A DNA stretch of 64,000 nt from JAABQG01 sp963726365 (lineage in GTDB: Bacteria; Pseudomonadota; Gammaproteobacteria; Burkholderiales; Burkholderiaceae_C), in contig CAVSCI010000015.1 of the NCBI GenBank assembly GCA_963726365.1, positions 1 through 64,000 on the forward strand. Direction: 5' to 3'. Every line of letters starts with the position of its first letter. Position 1 is the stretch's first letter. This document shows positions 47,448-55,701 of the stretch, piece after piece. The notes under the pieces were generated by a model. That model saw only the letters and a list, made by a program, of their open reading frames with translations. It had not been told where the DNA came from and made no database searches. A program made the position numbers and the translations under genes.

Positions 47448-47870
47448 ATGAACGAACAGCAAACCATCCAGGCCATCTTCGAAGCCGGCCACACCGTGGC
47501 GGTCGTCGGCCTGTCGCCCAAACCCTGGCGCGAGAGCTTCGGCGTGTCCCGCGCGATGCAGGCGGCCGGCTGGCGGATCATCCCGGTCAACCCGGTGGCC
47601 GCCGAACGCGGCGAAACCATCCTGGGCGAGAAGGCCTACGCCACGCTCACCGACGCGGCGCAGCGCGAGAAGATCGATCTGGTGAACGTCTTTCGCAATG
47701 CCGCGGACGTGCCCCCCGTGGCCGAAGAGGCCATTGCCATCGGCGCACCCGCGCTCTGGCTGCAGATGGGCATCCGGCATGACGAAGCCGCCGCCCGGGC
47801 CCGCGCCGCCGGCCTGAAGGTGGTGCAGGACCGCTGCCTGAAGGTGGAATGGGCGATGCGGCCCCGCTGA
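47448..47870 (+). CDS. CoA-binding domain protein (paralogue B)
   Basis: A 140-residue homologue of the 45552 protein: VAVVGLSPKPWRESFGVSRAMQAAGWRIIPVNPVAAERGETILGEKAY, VNVFRNAADVPPVAEEAIAIGAPALWLQMGI. Both carry the CoA-binding Rossmann P-loop. The pair brackets the sulfhydrylase gene, suggesting duplication with an intervening gene or a conserved three-gene unit. Confidence 0.9.
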   Translation: MNEQQTIQAIFEAGHTVAVVGLSPKPWRESFGVSRAMQAAGWRIIPVNPVAAERGETILGEKAYATLTDAAQREKIDLVNVFRNAADVPPVAEEAIAIGAPALWLQMGIRHDEAAARARAAGLKVVQDRCLKVEWAMRPR

Positions 47871-47958
47871 TTCCGCGGCCCTGTGCGGCATCGGACCTGA
47901 CCCCCGGCATTGAAACCGGCCGCGGCGCCGGCGTCGGTCGGCCTGCGACAATCGGGGC

Positions 47959-49074
47959 ATGAATGCCTCCTTCGCCCCCCTCAAGAACGACACGTTCCTG
48001 CGCGCCTGCCTGCGCCAGGCCACCGACTACACCCCGCTGTGGCTGATGCGCCAGGCCGGCCGTTACCTGCCCGAATACTGCGCCACGCGCGCCAAGGCCG
48101 GCAGCTTCATGGGCCTGGCCACCAACGTGGACTACGCCACCGAAGTCACGCTGCAGCCGCTGGAACGTTACCCGCTGGACGCCGCCATTTTGTTCAGCGA
48201 CATCCTGACCGTGCCCGACGCCATGGGCCTGGGCCTGTCGTTCGCGCTGGGCGAGGGCCCCCGCTTTGCGACCCCGGTGCGCGACGAGGCCGCCGTGGCC
48301 GCGCTGCAGGTGCCGGACATGGACAAGCTGCGCTACGTCACCGACGCCGTCACCTCGATCCGCAAGGCCTTGAACGGCCGCGTGCCGCTGATCGGCTTCT
48401 CCGGCAGCCCCTGGACGCTGGCCTGCTACATGGTCGAGGGCAAGGGCTCGGACGACTACCGCCTGGTCAAGACCATGCTGTACAGCCGCCCGGACCTGAT
48501 GCACCGCATGCTGCAGGTCAACGCCGACGCGGTGGCGGTGTACCTGAACGCGCAGATCGATGCCGGCGCGCAGGCCGTGATGATCTTCGACAGCTGGGGC
48601 GGTGTGCTGGCCGACGGCGCGTTCCAGGCCTTCAGCCTGGCCTACACCGCGCGGGTGCTGGCGCAGCTCAAGCGCACCGGCGTGGACGGCCAGATCGTGC
48701 CACGCATCGTCTTCACCAAGGGCGGCGGCCTGTGGCTTTCGGACATGAAGGCGCTGGACTGCGAGGTGCTCGGCCTGGACTGGACCATGAACCTGGGCAC
48801 GGCGCGCCAGATCGTCGGTGGCGACATCGGTGGCCCGGGCAAGGCGCTGCAGGGCAACATCGACCCCAATGTGCTGTTTGCCCCGCCCGACGCCATCCGC
48901 GCGGAAGTGGCGCGCGTGCTCGACAGCTTCGGCCTGCCCCACACCGACCGCAGCACCACAGGCCCCACGCAGATCTTCAACCTGGGGCACGGCATCAGCC
49001 AGTACACCCCGCCTGACAACGTGGCCGTGCTGGTGGAAGCGGTGCACACCCACTCGCGCGGGCGACGCGCCTGA
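47959..49074 (+). CDS. hemE: Uroporphyrinogen decarboxylase
   Basis: Decarboxylates uroporphyrinogen III to coproporphyrinogen III in heme synthesis. The 371-residue length is normal. Conserved N-terminus NDTFLRACLRQATDYTPLWLMRQAGRYLPEY with the RQAGR catalytic arginine motif, and GFSGSPWTLACYMVEG. Start ATG 47959. Confidence 0.97.
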   Translation: MNASFAPLKNDTFLRACLRQATDYTPLWLMRQAGRYLPEYCATRAKAGSFMGLATNVDYATEVTLQPLERYPLDAAILFSDILTVPDAMGLGLSFALGEGPRFATPVRDEAAVAALQVPDMDKLRYVTDAVTSIRKALNGRVPLIGFSGSPWTLACYMVEGKGSDDYRLVKTMLYSRPDLMHRMLQVNADAVAVYLNAQIDAGAQAVMIFDSWGGVLADGAFQAFSLAYTARVLAQLKRTGVDGQIVPRIVFTKGGGLWLSDMKALDCEVLGLDWTMNLGTARQIVGGDIGGPGKALQGNIDPNVLFAPPDAIRAEVARVLDSFGLPHTDRSTTGPTQIFNLGHGISQYTPPDNVAVLVEAVHTHSRGRRA

Positions 49075-49471
49075 GGCCAAAGGTGCGCCGTAACGGGCGC
49101 TGCCCTAGGGCGCAAAATCGCCGCAGTCAAGCCTTTTTGGAGCGAAACCGAAGAAAAATATTTGTTTGCCGCCGACCACTTATGCACAAAATTTGTGTTG
49201 CGTTGCGACAAAACAATTCTGCCGAGGGCGGACCCGCTATAAATCCCATAGCGATCGCAAGTTGTTGATTCATATGGGTTTTAGTTTTTGCTTTTTTTGC
49301 AGGCAATCCAGCGAAAGCCTTGATTTTCAAGGCTTTGCGACGGGCCCGTCCAAGTTTTCAACAAAGTTATCCACAGAAATACTGGATTGCCCTGCAATCC
49401 TTTCTAAATCAACAACTTAAAGCCTCTTTCGCCAGAACGCTTCAAGAAAACACCTCAACTCAGGTTCTTGC
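49075..49471. other. hemE-priA intergenic region with two DnaA boxes
   Basis: This 397-bp gap is markedly AT-richer than its surroundings. It holds TTATGCACA (49180-49188) and the perfect DnaA box TTATCCACA (49367-49375) in the same orientation, a perfect 10-bp inverted repeat AAAGCCTTGA/TCAAGGCTTT (49314-49336), an outer inverted pair GGCAATCCAG (near 49302) / CTGGATTGCC (near 49383) and a TATAAA-like box (49238). A diverged repeat element (CCAGCG, 17 nt, GGCT at 49309-49335) is also present. No ORF is convincing. Confidence 0.6.
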
Positions 49472-51634
49472 ATGACCCACTGGCTTTCGGTTGCCGTCCA
49501 GACGCCCGCCCACAGCGCGGTGGCCGGGCCATTGACCTACCGAAGTGAGTTGCCACTCACGCCAGGCACGCTCGTTCGCGTGCCTTTCGGCAAGCGCGAA
49601 GTGCTGGGCATCGTCTGGGCGCCGGCGGACAGCCCGGCGCCGGGCTGGAGCGAGGAGAGCAGCCGTGCGGTGTCCGGTGCGCTGGACGGCGTGGCGCCGT
49701 TGACCTCAGCCTGGCGTCAACTCGTGGAATTCTCCGCCGCCTACTACCAGCGCGCGCTGGGCGAAGTGGCGCTGGCCGCACTGCCGCCGCAACTGCGCGA
49801 CCTGAGCGCCGTACAGCTTGCGCGTCGCCTGAAACCGCGCCCGATCAAGTCAGGCGCAGCCGACGGTGGCGGGCCGGCAAAGCCGTCCGGCCCTTTGACA
49901 GCTACAGAATCCGTAGCACTCAATGACCAGCAGACGCTGGCCCTTGCCGAATTTGAATCAAAAAAAGGCCCGTTCCTGCTGTTTGGCGCCACCGGCAGCG
50001 GCAAGACCGAGGTCTACCTGCACGCCGTGGCCAACCTGCTCGCGCGCGACGCCCGTGCGCAGGCGCTGGTCATGGTGCCCGAGATCAACCTGACGCCGCA
50101 ACTGGAGGCGCGCTTCCGGTCGCGCTTCGCCCCGCGGTATGGCGAGGGCGCGGTGGTGTCGCTGCACAGTGGCATGACGAACCCGCAGCGCCTGAAAAGC
50201 TGGCTGGCCGCGCACAGCGGCGCGGCGCGCATCGTGCTGGGCACGCGCATGGCGGTGTTTGCCTCGATGCCGGCGCTGAAACTGATCGTGGTGGACGAAG
50301 AACACGACCCCAGCTACAAGCAGCAGGAAGGCGCGCGCTATTCGGCGCGCGACCTGGCCGTCTACCGCGGACGGCTCGACGGCGCCAAGGTGCTGCTGGG
50401 TTCGGCCACGCCCTCGCTGGAGAGCTGGCACCAGAGCCGCCCCGCCAGCGCCGGCGACCCTGGCGGGCGCTATGTGCGCCTGGTCATGCCGGGGCGCATC
50501 GGCGAGGCCGGGTTCCCCAAGGTGCGTCGCGTGGACATGAACCACCAGCCGATGAAGACCGTGTTTTCACCGCCGCTGCTCGACGCCATTCGCGCGCGCA
50601 TCGCGCGCGGCGAGCAGTCCATGGTGTTCCTCAACCGGCGTGGCTACGCCCCGGTGCTGCACTGTGCCGATTGCGGCTGGAAGAGCGAGTGCCCGCATTG
50701 CAGCGCGTTCCGCGTGTTCCACAAGATCGACCGCACGCTGCGCTGCCACCACTGCGGCTTCACCGAGCGCGTGCCGCGCGCCTGCCCGGCCTGCGGCAAC
50801 ATCGACATTGCGCCGCTGGGCCGCGGCACCGAGCGGCTCGAGGAGCACCTGGCCGAACTGCTGGCCGGCGAGACCCGCCCGGACGGCACACCCGTGCGCA
50901 TCGCCCGCATCGACGCCGACACCACCAAACTCAAGGGCGCGCTCGAATCGCAGCTGGCGCAGGTGCATTCGGGCGAGGTCGACGTGCTGGTGGGCACGCA
51001 GATGATTGCCAAGGGCCATGACTTCCGACGCATCACACTGGTCGCGGCGATCAATCCCGACGGCGCGCTGTTCTCCAGCGATTTCCGTGCGCCGGAACGC
51101 CTTTTCAGCCTGCTGATGCAGTCGGCCGGGCGCGCCGGGCGCGACGCCGCGTTCATCACGGCCGGCGCGTCGGGCAGCGAGATGTGGATCCAGACCTTTC
51201 ACCCGACACATCCGCTGTTCGAGGCCCTGAAGCAGCACGACTACCCGGCCTTTGCCGCGCGCGACCTGCGCGAGCGCGAAGCCGCCGCGATGCCGCCTTT
51301 CAGTTTTCAGGCATTGGTACGCGCCGAGGCGCGCACGCAGGACGTGGCGCAAGGCTTCCTGAACGCTGCGAGCGCCGCGGCGCAGAGCGAACTGGCAGCC
51401 CTGCCCGGGTTCGACGAGGTGATGCCGCGCATCACGCTGTATGGCGCGGTGCCCATGAGCGTGCAGCGTGTGGCCAACGTGGAGCGTGCGCAGATGCTGG
51501 TGGAAAGCAGCTCGCGCAACGCACTGCAGCGCTTCCTGGCAGCGTGGCACGAGATCTTGCGCCAGACCCGTTCGCTGCCGGCGCACAAGGGCCTGATCCG
51601 CTGGGCCGTGGACGTGGACCCGCTGACCATCTAG
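49472..51634 (+). CDS. priA: Primosomal protein N' (replication restart helicase)
   Basis: A 720-residue helicase that reloads the replisome at stalled forks. N-terminal 3'-binding domain (about 1-105), Walker A GATGSGKTEVYLHA, DEEH box VVDEEHDPSYKQQEGARYSARD, zinc region with eight cysteines (CADCGWKSECPHC ... CHHCGF ... CPACGN) and helicase motifs VGTQMIAKGHDF and SAGRAGRD. Start ATG 49472. Residues about 143-166 are a repeat-derived linker (copy 9) between the N-terminal and helicase domains. Confidence 0.96.
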   Translation: MTHWLSVAVQTPAHSAVAGPLTYRSELPLTPGTLVRVPFGKREVLGIVWAPADSPAPGWSEESSRAVSGALDGVAPLTSAWRQLVEFSAAYYQRALGEVALAALPPQLRDLSAVQLARRLKPRPIKSGAADGGGPAKPSGPLTATESVALNDQQTLALAEFESKKGPFLLFGATGSGKTEVYLHAVANLLARDARAQALVMVPEINLTPQLEARFRSRFAPRYGEGAVVSLHSGMTNPQRLKSWLAAHSGAARIVLGTRMAVFASMPALKLIVVDEEHDPSYKQQEGARYSARDLAVYRGRLDGAKVLLGSATPSLESWHQSRPASAGDPGGRYVRLVMPGRIGEAGFPKVRRVDMNHQPMKTVFSPPLLDAIRARIARGEQSMVFLNRRGYAPVLHCADCGWKSECPHCSAFRVFHKIDRTLRCHHCGFTERVPRACPACGNIDIAPLGRGTERLEEHLAELLAGETRPDGTPVRIARIDADTTKLKGALESQLAQVHSGEVDVLVGTQMIAKGHDFRRITLVAAINPDGALFSSDFRAPERLFSLLMQSAGRAGRDAAFITAGASGSEMWIQTFHPTHPLFEALKQHDYPAFAARDLREREAAAMPPFSFQALVRAEARTQDVAQGFLNAASAAAQSELAALPGFDEVMPRITLYGAVPMSVQRVANVERAQMLVESSSRNALQRFLAAWHEILRQTRSLPAHKGLIRWAVDVDPLTI
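49899..49967 (+). repeat. TAGC-N17-CGCTGG element, copy 9 (in priA)
   Basis: GCTACAGAATCCGTAGC, 17 nt, CGCTGG, tail GAATTTGAATC. Read as V-A-L ... T-L-A in the same frame as the other forward copies. Confidence 0.55.
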
Positions 51635-51656
51635 CCGCGCAGTAGACTTTCACGCC

Positions 51657-51998
51657 ATGCATGAGATGTCGCTCGCCGAAGGGGTTCTGCAACTGATCGA
51701 GGATGCGGCGCGCCAGCAGGGGTTCGCCAAGGTCAGCACGGTCTGGCTGGAGATCGGCCAGCTGTCCGGCGTCGAGCCCGAGGCCATGGCGTTCTGCTTC
51801 GACGCCGTCACGCGCGGCAGCATCGCCCAGGGCGCGCGCCTGGAGTTCATCACGCTGCCCGGCACCGGCTGGTGCATGGCGTGCGCGCAGACGGTCCCGA
51901 TGAAAGAGGTCTTTGGCGAATGCCCGATGTGTGGCGGCCATCAGTTGCAGGTCACGGGCGGCACTGAAATGCGGGTCAAGGAACTCGAAGTAACATGA
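51657..51998 (+). CDS. hypA: Hydrogenase nickel incorporation protein HypA
   Basis: A 113-residue HypA that carries nickel to the [NiFe] site of hydrogenase. N-terminal MHEMSLAEGVLQLIED with the nickel ligand His2, and a zinc domain with CMAC and CPMC. It opens the hyp operon 22 bp after priA. Confidence 0.95.
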   Translation: MHEMSLAEGVLQLIEDAARQQGFAKVSTVWLEIGQLSGVEPEAMAFCFDAVTRGSIAQGARLEFITLPGTGWCMACAQTVPMKEVFGECPMCGGHQLQVTGGTEMRVKELEVT

Positions 51999-52067
51999 AA
52001 CCTGCAGCACAGGCCGTGGCCGGCGACACCGGCCCGCGCTGCCCCCAACGGACCAGGAGAATCTCGA

Positions 52068-53024
52068 ATGTGCACCACCTGCGGCTGCGGCACCGATGAA
52101 GTGAAGATCGAAGGCGGCAATGCCGGGCAGGGCCATGAACACGTTCATGCCGACGGCACCCGGCACAGTCACGAACACCTGCATGGGCATGAGAACGGGC
52201 ACGGGCATCCGCACGACCCAGCGGATGGGCACACCCACGCCGCAGGCGAGGACCCCACGCATTCGCATGCCCCGGGCGTCAGCACTGCGCGCAGGGTGCA
52301 GATCGAGCAGGACATCCTGGCCAAGAACAACGCCTATGCGCACGAGAACCGCCAGCTTCTGGCCGGGCAAGGCATCTTTGCGCTGAACCTGGTCTCGGGC
52401 CCCGGCTCGGGCAAGACGACGCTGCTCTGCAAGACCATCACGATGCTCGGCGGGCTGCCGGTGGCCGTCATCGAAGGCGACCAGCAGACCAGCCAGGACG
52501 CCGAACGCATCCGTGCCACCGGCGCGCCCGCCGTCCAGATCAACACCGGCAAGGGCTGCCATCTCGACGCCCACATGGTCGGCCACGCCATGAGCCGGCT
52601 GGCCCTGAAGGACGATTCCCTGCTGATGATCGAGAACGTGGGCAACCTGGTGTGCCCTGCCGCCTTTGATCTGGGCGAGGCCCACAAGGTGGTCATCCTG
52701 TCGGTCACCGAAGGCGAGGACAAGCCCATCAAGTACCCGGACATGTTCCGCGCGGCCAGCGTGATGCTGCTCAACAAGATCGACCTGCTGCCGCACCTGG
52801 ACTTTGACGTGGAGGCCGCCCTGGCCTACGCCCGAAGGGTCAATCCGCAGATTCGCGTGATCCAGCTGTCGGCCACGCGCGGCGAGGGCATGGGCGAGTG
52901 GCTGCAGTTCCTGCGTGACGGCATGGCGAGCGCCGCCGCCGCGAGAGGGGCGACGGTCGATGGCCTGAAGAAGCGCATCGCACAGCTCGAGGCGCAGCTG
53001 GCGGGCACGCCCGCGCAGGGTTGA
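52068..53024 (+). CDS. hypB: Hydrogenase nickel incorporation GTPase HypB
   Basis: A 318-residue SIMIBI GTPase with MCTTCGCG at the N-terminus (high-affinity Ni site), a His-rich stretch (about residues 22-70, e.g. HSHEHLHGHENGHGHPHD) that stores nickel, and GTPase motifs GPGSGKTTLL and EGDQQTSQDAERI. AGGAGA precedes ATG 52068. Works with HypA to deliver nickel. Confidence 0.96.
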   Translation: MCTTCGCGTDEVKIEGGNAGQGHEHVHADGTRHSHEHLHGHENGHGHPHDPADGHTHAAGEDPTHSHAPGVSTARRVQIEQDILAKNNAYAHENRQLLAGQGIFALNLVSGPGSGKTTLLCKTITMLGGLPVAVIEGDQQTSQDAERIRATGAPAVQINTGKGCHLDAHMVGHAMSRLALKDDSLLMIENVGNLVCPAAFDLGEAHKVVILSVTEGEDKPIKYPDMFRAASVMLLNKIDLLPHLDFDVEAALAYARRVNPQIRVIQLSATRGEGMGEWLQFLRDGMASAAAARGATVDGLKKRIAQLEAQLAGTPAQG

Positions 53025-53037
53025 AACGACCCCGCCG

Positions 53038-55410
53038 ATGTCCATCCCCCCGGCCCCCGACGCGCTTGCCCTGGCGGGTGCCCTGACTCTGGTCGTTGGC
53101 GCGCCAACGCCCATCCAGGGTGGGCGGCCGGTGCTCTCGCCCGGGCTGCTCGACCGCTTGGCCAGCGGTCGCCCTGCGGAGCAGTGGCCCGAGGCACTGG
53201 GCCGACTGTTCAGCCTGTGCGGACACGCCCAGACGCTGGCCGCGCGCCTGGCCTTGCAGGGCGCAGGGGCAACGGAGTCCAGCGACGTGATGACGGCTCA
53301 CGCGGCGGTGCTGCTGAGGGTCATCACCGCGGGCGAACAATTGCAGCGCATGCTGCTGGACTGGCCCCTGGCCTGCCCGCAGCCCGGGCTGACCCCCGAC
53401 ATCGCCTTGCTCAAGGCCGCGCGCCCTGCCGCGCCCCCGGCGCAGGCGTCCCTCACCGAGCTGCAGCAGCAGCTGGAAACGCTCTCCGCGCTGCTGGCCG
53501 ACCGCCTGTTCGGCATGCCCGCGGCGGACTGGCTGCGGGCCTGGCAGGCGCAGCCGGGGCCCTGGCTGGACCGTTGGTCCCAGTCCCATCAGGGCACGGT
53601 GGCGCGCTGGCTGCACGCCATCCGGCCCGACGCATGCGCCGTGCACCTCGCCCATCGCGCCCTGCCCGACCCCCGGACCGCGCCGGCCGGCTTTGCCGAT
53701 CTCGGCCATCGCCTGCTGAACGATCCGGCGCAGTCCCAACGGCCCACCTGGCAAGGCCAGCCGGCGGAGACTGGGCCGTGCACCCGGGGCTGGCTGGACG
53801 GCGGCGTGGCGGGCGACGAGTCCCTTTGGTGGCGGCTCGGCGCCCGGGTGGCGGACCTGGCCGCCCTCCTGAGCCGCCCGGACAGCCTGCGTTTTGGCTC
53901 CCTGGCGCTCGGCCCGCTCGCCGGCCTGGGCTGGTGCGACATGTCGCGCGGCCTGCTGGTCCATGCCGTGCAATTGCGGCGCACCTCTGTTCACGCAGCG
54001 CCCACCATCGAGCGCTACCGGCTGCAGGCGCCCACCGAGTGGAATTTTCACCCCGACGGCCCGCTGGCCCACTGGCTGCGGCAGACCCCGCCCACGCCCG
54101 ACAGCCTGCGCCAGGCCCGCCTCGCGGCCACGGCGCTGGACCCTTGCGTGCAGCTCGACGTGCAGGGGATCGCGCCACGACGAACCGCAAGCCCGCCGGA
54201 CGCTTCACTCCCCCGTCCACAGACCTTGCCCCGGGCGCTGCCCGCCTGCGTGCTGGCCCTCGGCGCCCATTTGAAAAACAAGGCCTGCCTGGTGGTCGGC
54301 GGGCAGGTGTTCTGGTCGGCTGCCCATGGCGACCTGGCCGACGTTCTGGCCTGCACCGACCTGCAGGCCTCGGTGGATCGCCTGCTGGTGCTGGCCCGGG
54401 AACAGGGCCACGCCATCCAGGCCGTGGCCCACGACCTGCACCCCGACTTCTTCAGCACCCGGCTGGCGCTGCAGACCGCCGAACGGCTCGGCGTGCCGGC
54501 GATCCCTGTCCAGCACCATCACGCCCATGTGGCGGTGCTGCTCGCCGAAGCCGGCCTGACCCAGGCGACGACGGGGCTGTCCCTGGACGGCTATGGCATG
54601 GGCAGCGACGGCACGGCCTGGGGCGGCGAACTGTTGCGGGTGGGCACGGACGCATGGCAACGACTCGGCCGCCTGAGCCCGCTGGCCCTGCCCGGCGGCG
54701 ACAGGGCCGCGCGCGAGCCCTGGCGCATGGCCGCGGCGGTCCTGCATGCGCTGGGCCGCACGGATGAGATCGTGCCACGCTGGTCGGCCGCCGTCGGCGA
54801 GGCCGCCGCCCAGGGAATTGCGACGATGCTGGCCCGCGGATTGCGCTGCCCGATGACGTCGAGCGCCGGCCGCTGGTTCGACGCTGCTGCCGCCGCACTC
54901 GGCGTGTGCCTGCGCCAGGACCACGAGGCCGAAGCCGCCATCGCCTTGCAGCAGCGCGCGCAGGCCTGGCTTGATCGCCAGCCGCCTGACGGCCTGGCCG
55001 ACCTGGACGCGGTCGCCCGGCACCGTCTGGGCCCTGATGGTGAACTGGCCTTGACCGGCCTGCTGGAGCCTTTGCTGGCGCTCGGTGATCCGGCTGTGAA
55101 GCAGGACGAAGACGCCCTCGGTCGCGCCGCGGCGCAGTTTCACGTCGCGTTGGCCGCGGCGCTGGCCGACTGGGTATGCCACGCCGTGGCAGCGGACGGC
55201 GCGCCCTTCGTGGTCGCGCTCTCGGGCGGCTGCTTTCACAACGGCTTGTTGCGCGAGCAATTGCAGCGCAAGCTGGCGCAACGCGGCGGCTCAACGCTCA
55301 CCACGGCCGAGCCCGGCGATGCGACACTCGCCCTGGGCCAGGCCTGGGTCGCCGCCTGGCAAGTGGTCAATGGTCGCGCCCCTGTCATGACCGGTTCAAA
55401 CCCCTGCTGA
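53038..55410 (+). CDS. HupK/HoxV-HypF fusion protein
   Basis: A 790-residue fusion with no internal stop. Residues about 1-385 match HupK/HoxV, a catalytically silent relative of the [NiFe] large subunit: SLCGHAQTLAARLAL, LVHAVQLRR, APTEWNFHPDGPLAHWL, and DPCVQLDV where the large subunit has DPCxxC (one Cys lost). Residues about 400-790 are the HypF Kae1-like carbamoyl-transferase: LGAHLKNKACL, VQHHHAHVAVLLAE (metal site about 494-498), PLPGGDRAAREPWRMA, SSAGRWFDAAAA and ALSGGCFHNGLL. The acylphosphatase, zinc-finger and YrdC domains of normal HypF are absent; as I recall, R. eutropha HypF1 is similarly shortened. No ATG lies at the junction, so a simple split is not evident. HypF makes the CN ligand precursor on HypE; HupK/HoxV is thought to hold the Fe(CN)2CO group. 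Fusion would couple both. Confidence 0.88.
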   Translation: MSIPPAPDALALAGALTLVVGAPTPIQGGRPVLSPGLLDRLASGRPAEQWPEALGRLFSLCGHAQTLAARLALQGAGATESSDVMTAHAAVLLRVITAGEQLQRMLLDWPLACPQPGLTPDIALLKAARPAAPPAQASLTELQQQLETLSALLADRLFGMPAADWLRAWQAQPGPWLDRWSQSHQGTVARWLHAIRPDACAVHLAHRALPDPRTAPAGFADLGHRLLNDPAQSQRPTWQGQPAETGPCTRGWLDGGVAGDESLWWRLGARVADLAALLSRPDSLRFGSLALGPLAGLGWCDMSRGLLVHAVQLRRTSVHAAPTIERYRLQAPTEWNFHPDGPLAHWLRQTPPTPDSLRQARLAATALDPCVQLDVQGIAPRRTASPPDASLPRPQTLPRALPACVLALGAHLKNKACLVVGGQVFWSAAHGDLADVLACTDLQASVDRLLVLAREQGHAIQAVAHDLHPDFFSTRLALQTAERLGVPAIPVQHHHAHVAVLLAEAGLTQATTGLSLDGYGMGSDGTAWGGELLRVGTDAWQRLGRLSPLALPGGDRAAREPWRMAAAVLHALGRTDEIVPRWSAAVGEAAAQGIATMLARGLRCPMTSSAGRWFDAAAAALGVCLRQDHEAEAAIALQQRAQAWLDRQPPDGLADLDAVARHRLGPDGELALTGLLEPLLALGDPAVKQDEDALGRAAAQFHVALAAALADWVCHAVAADGAPFVVALSGGCFHNGLLREQLQRKLAQRGGSTLTTAEPGDATLALGQAWVAAWQVVNGRAPVMTGSNPC

Positions 55411-55434
55411 ACCCATCCCGAAGGAAAACAAATC

Positions 55435-55701
55435 ATGTGTCTCGCTGTCCCCGCCCGCGTGGTCGAATGCCTGGAAGGCGACCGTGCCCTGATCGACCTG
55501 GAAGGCGTCCGCATGGACATCTCCGTCGAGCTCCTGGACGACGTTCACCCTGGCGACTACGTGATCGTCCATGTCGGCTACGCCATCGGCAAGCTCGACG
55601 AAGAGGAAGCGCTGGCCACCCTGAAGGCCATGGCCGCGATGGCGCGGACCGATGCGGCCAGCACCGCGCCATCCGGTCCCCGTGAAGGCGTGTTGCCATG
55701 A
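55435..55701 (+). CDS. hypC: Hydrogenase assembly chaperone HypC
   Basis: An 88-residue HypC. N-terminal MCLAVPARVVE with the essential Cys2 that binds the Fe(CN)2CO moiety with HypD, and a small OB fold (VHPGDYVIVHVGYAIGKLDEEEA). Its stop overlaps the hypD ATG. GAAGG precedes ATG 55435. Confidence 0.96.
   Translation: MCLAVPARVVECLEGDRALIDLEGVRMDISVELLDDVHPGDYVIVHVGYAIGKLDEEEALATLKAMAAMARTDAASTAPSGPREGVLP

Noticed and set aside
49075..49471. Chromosomal origin (oriC)
   Set aside because: Only two DnaA boxes, no dnaA, dnaN or rpmH nearby and no clear DNA unwinding element.
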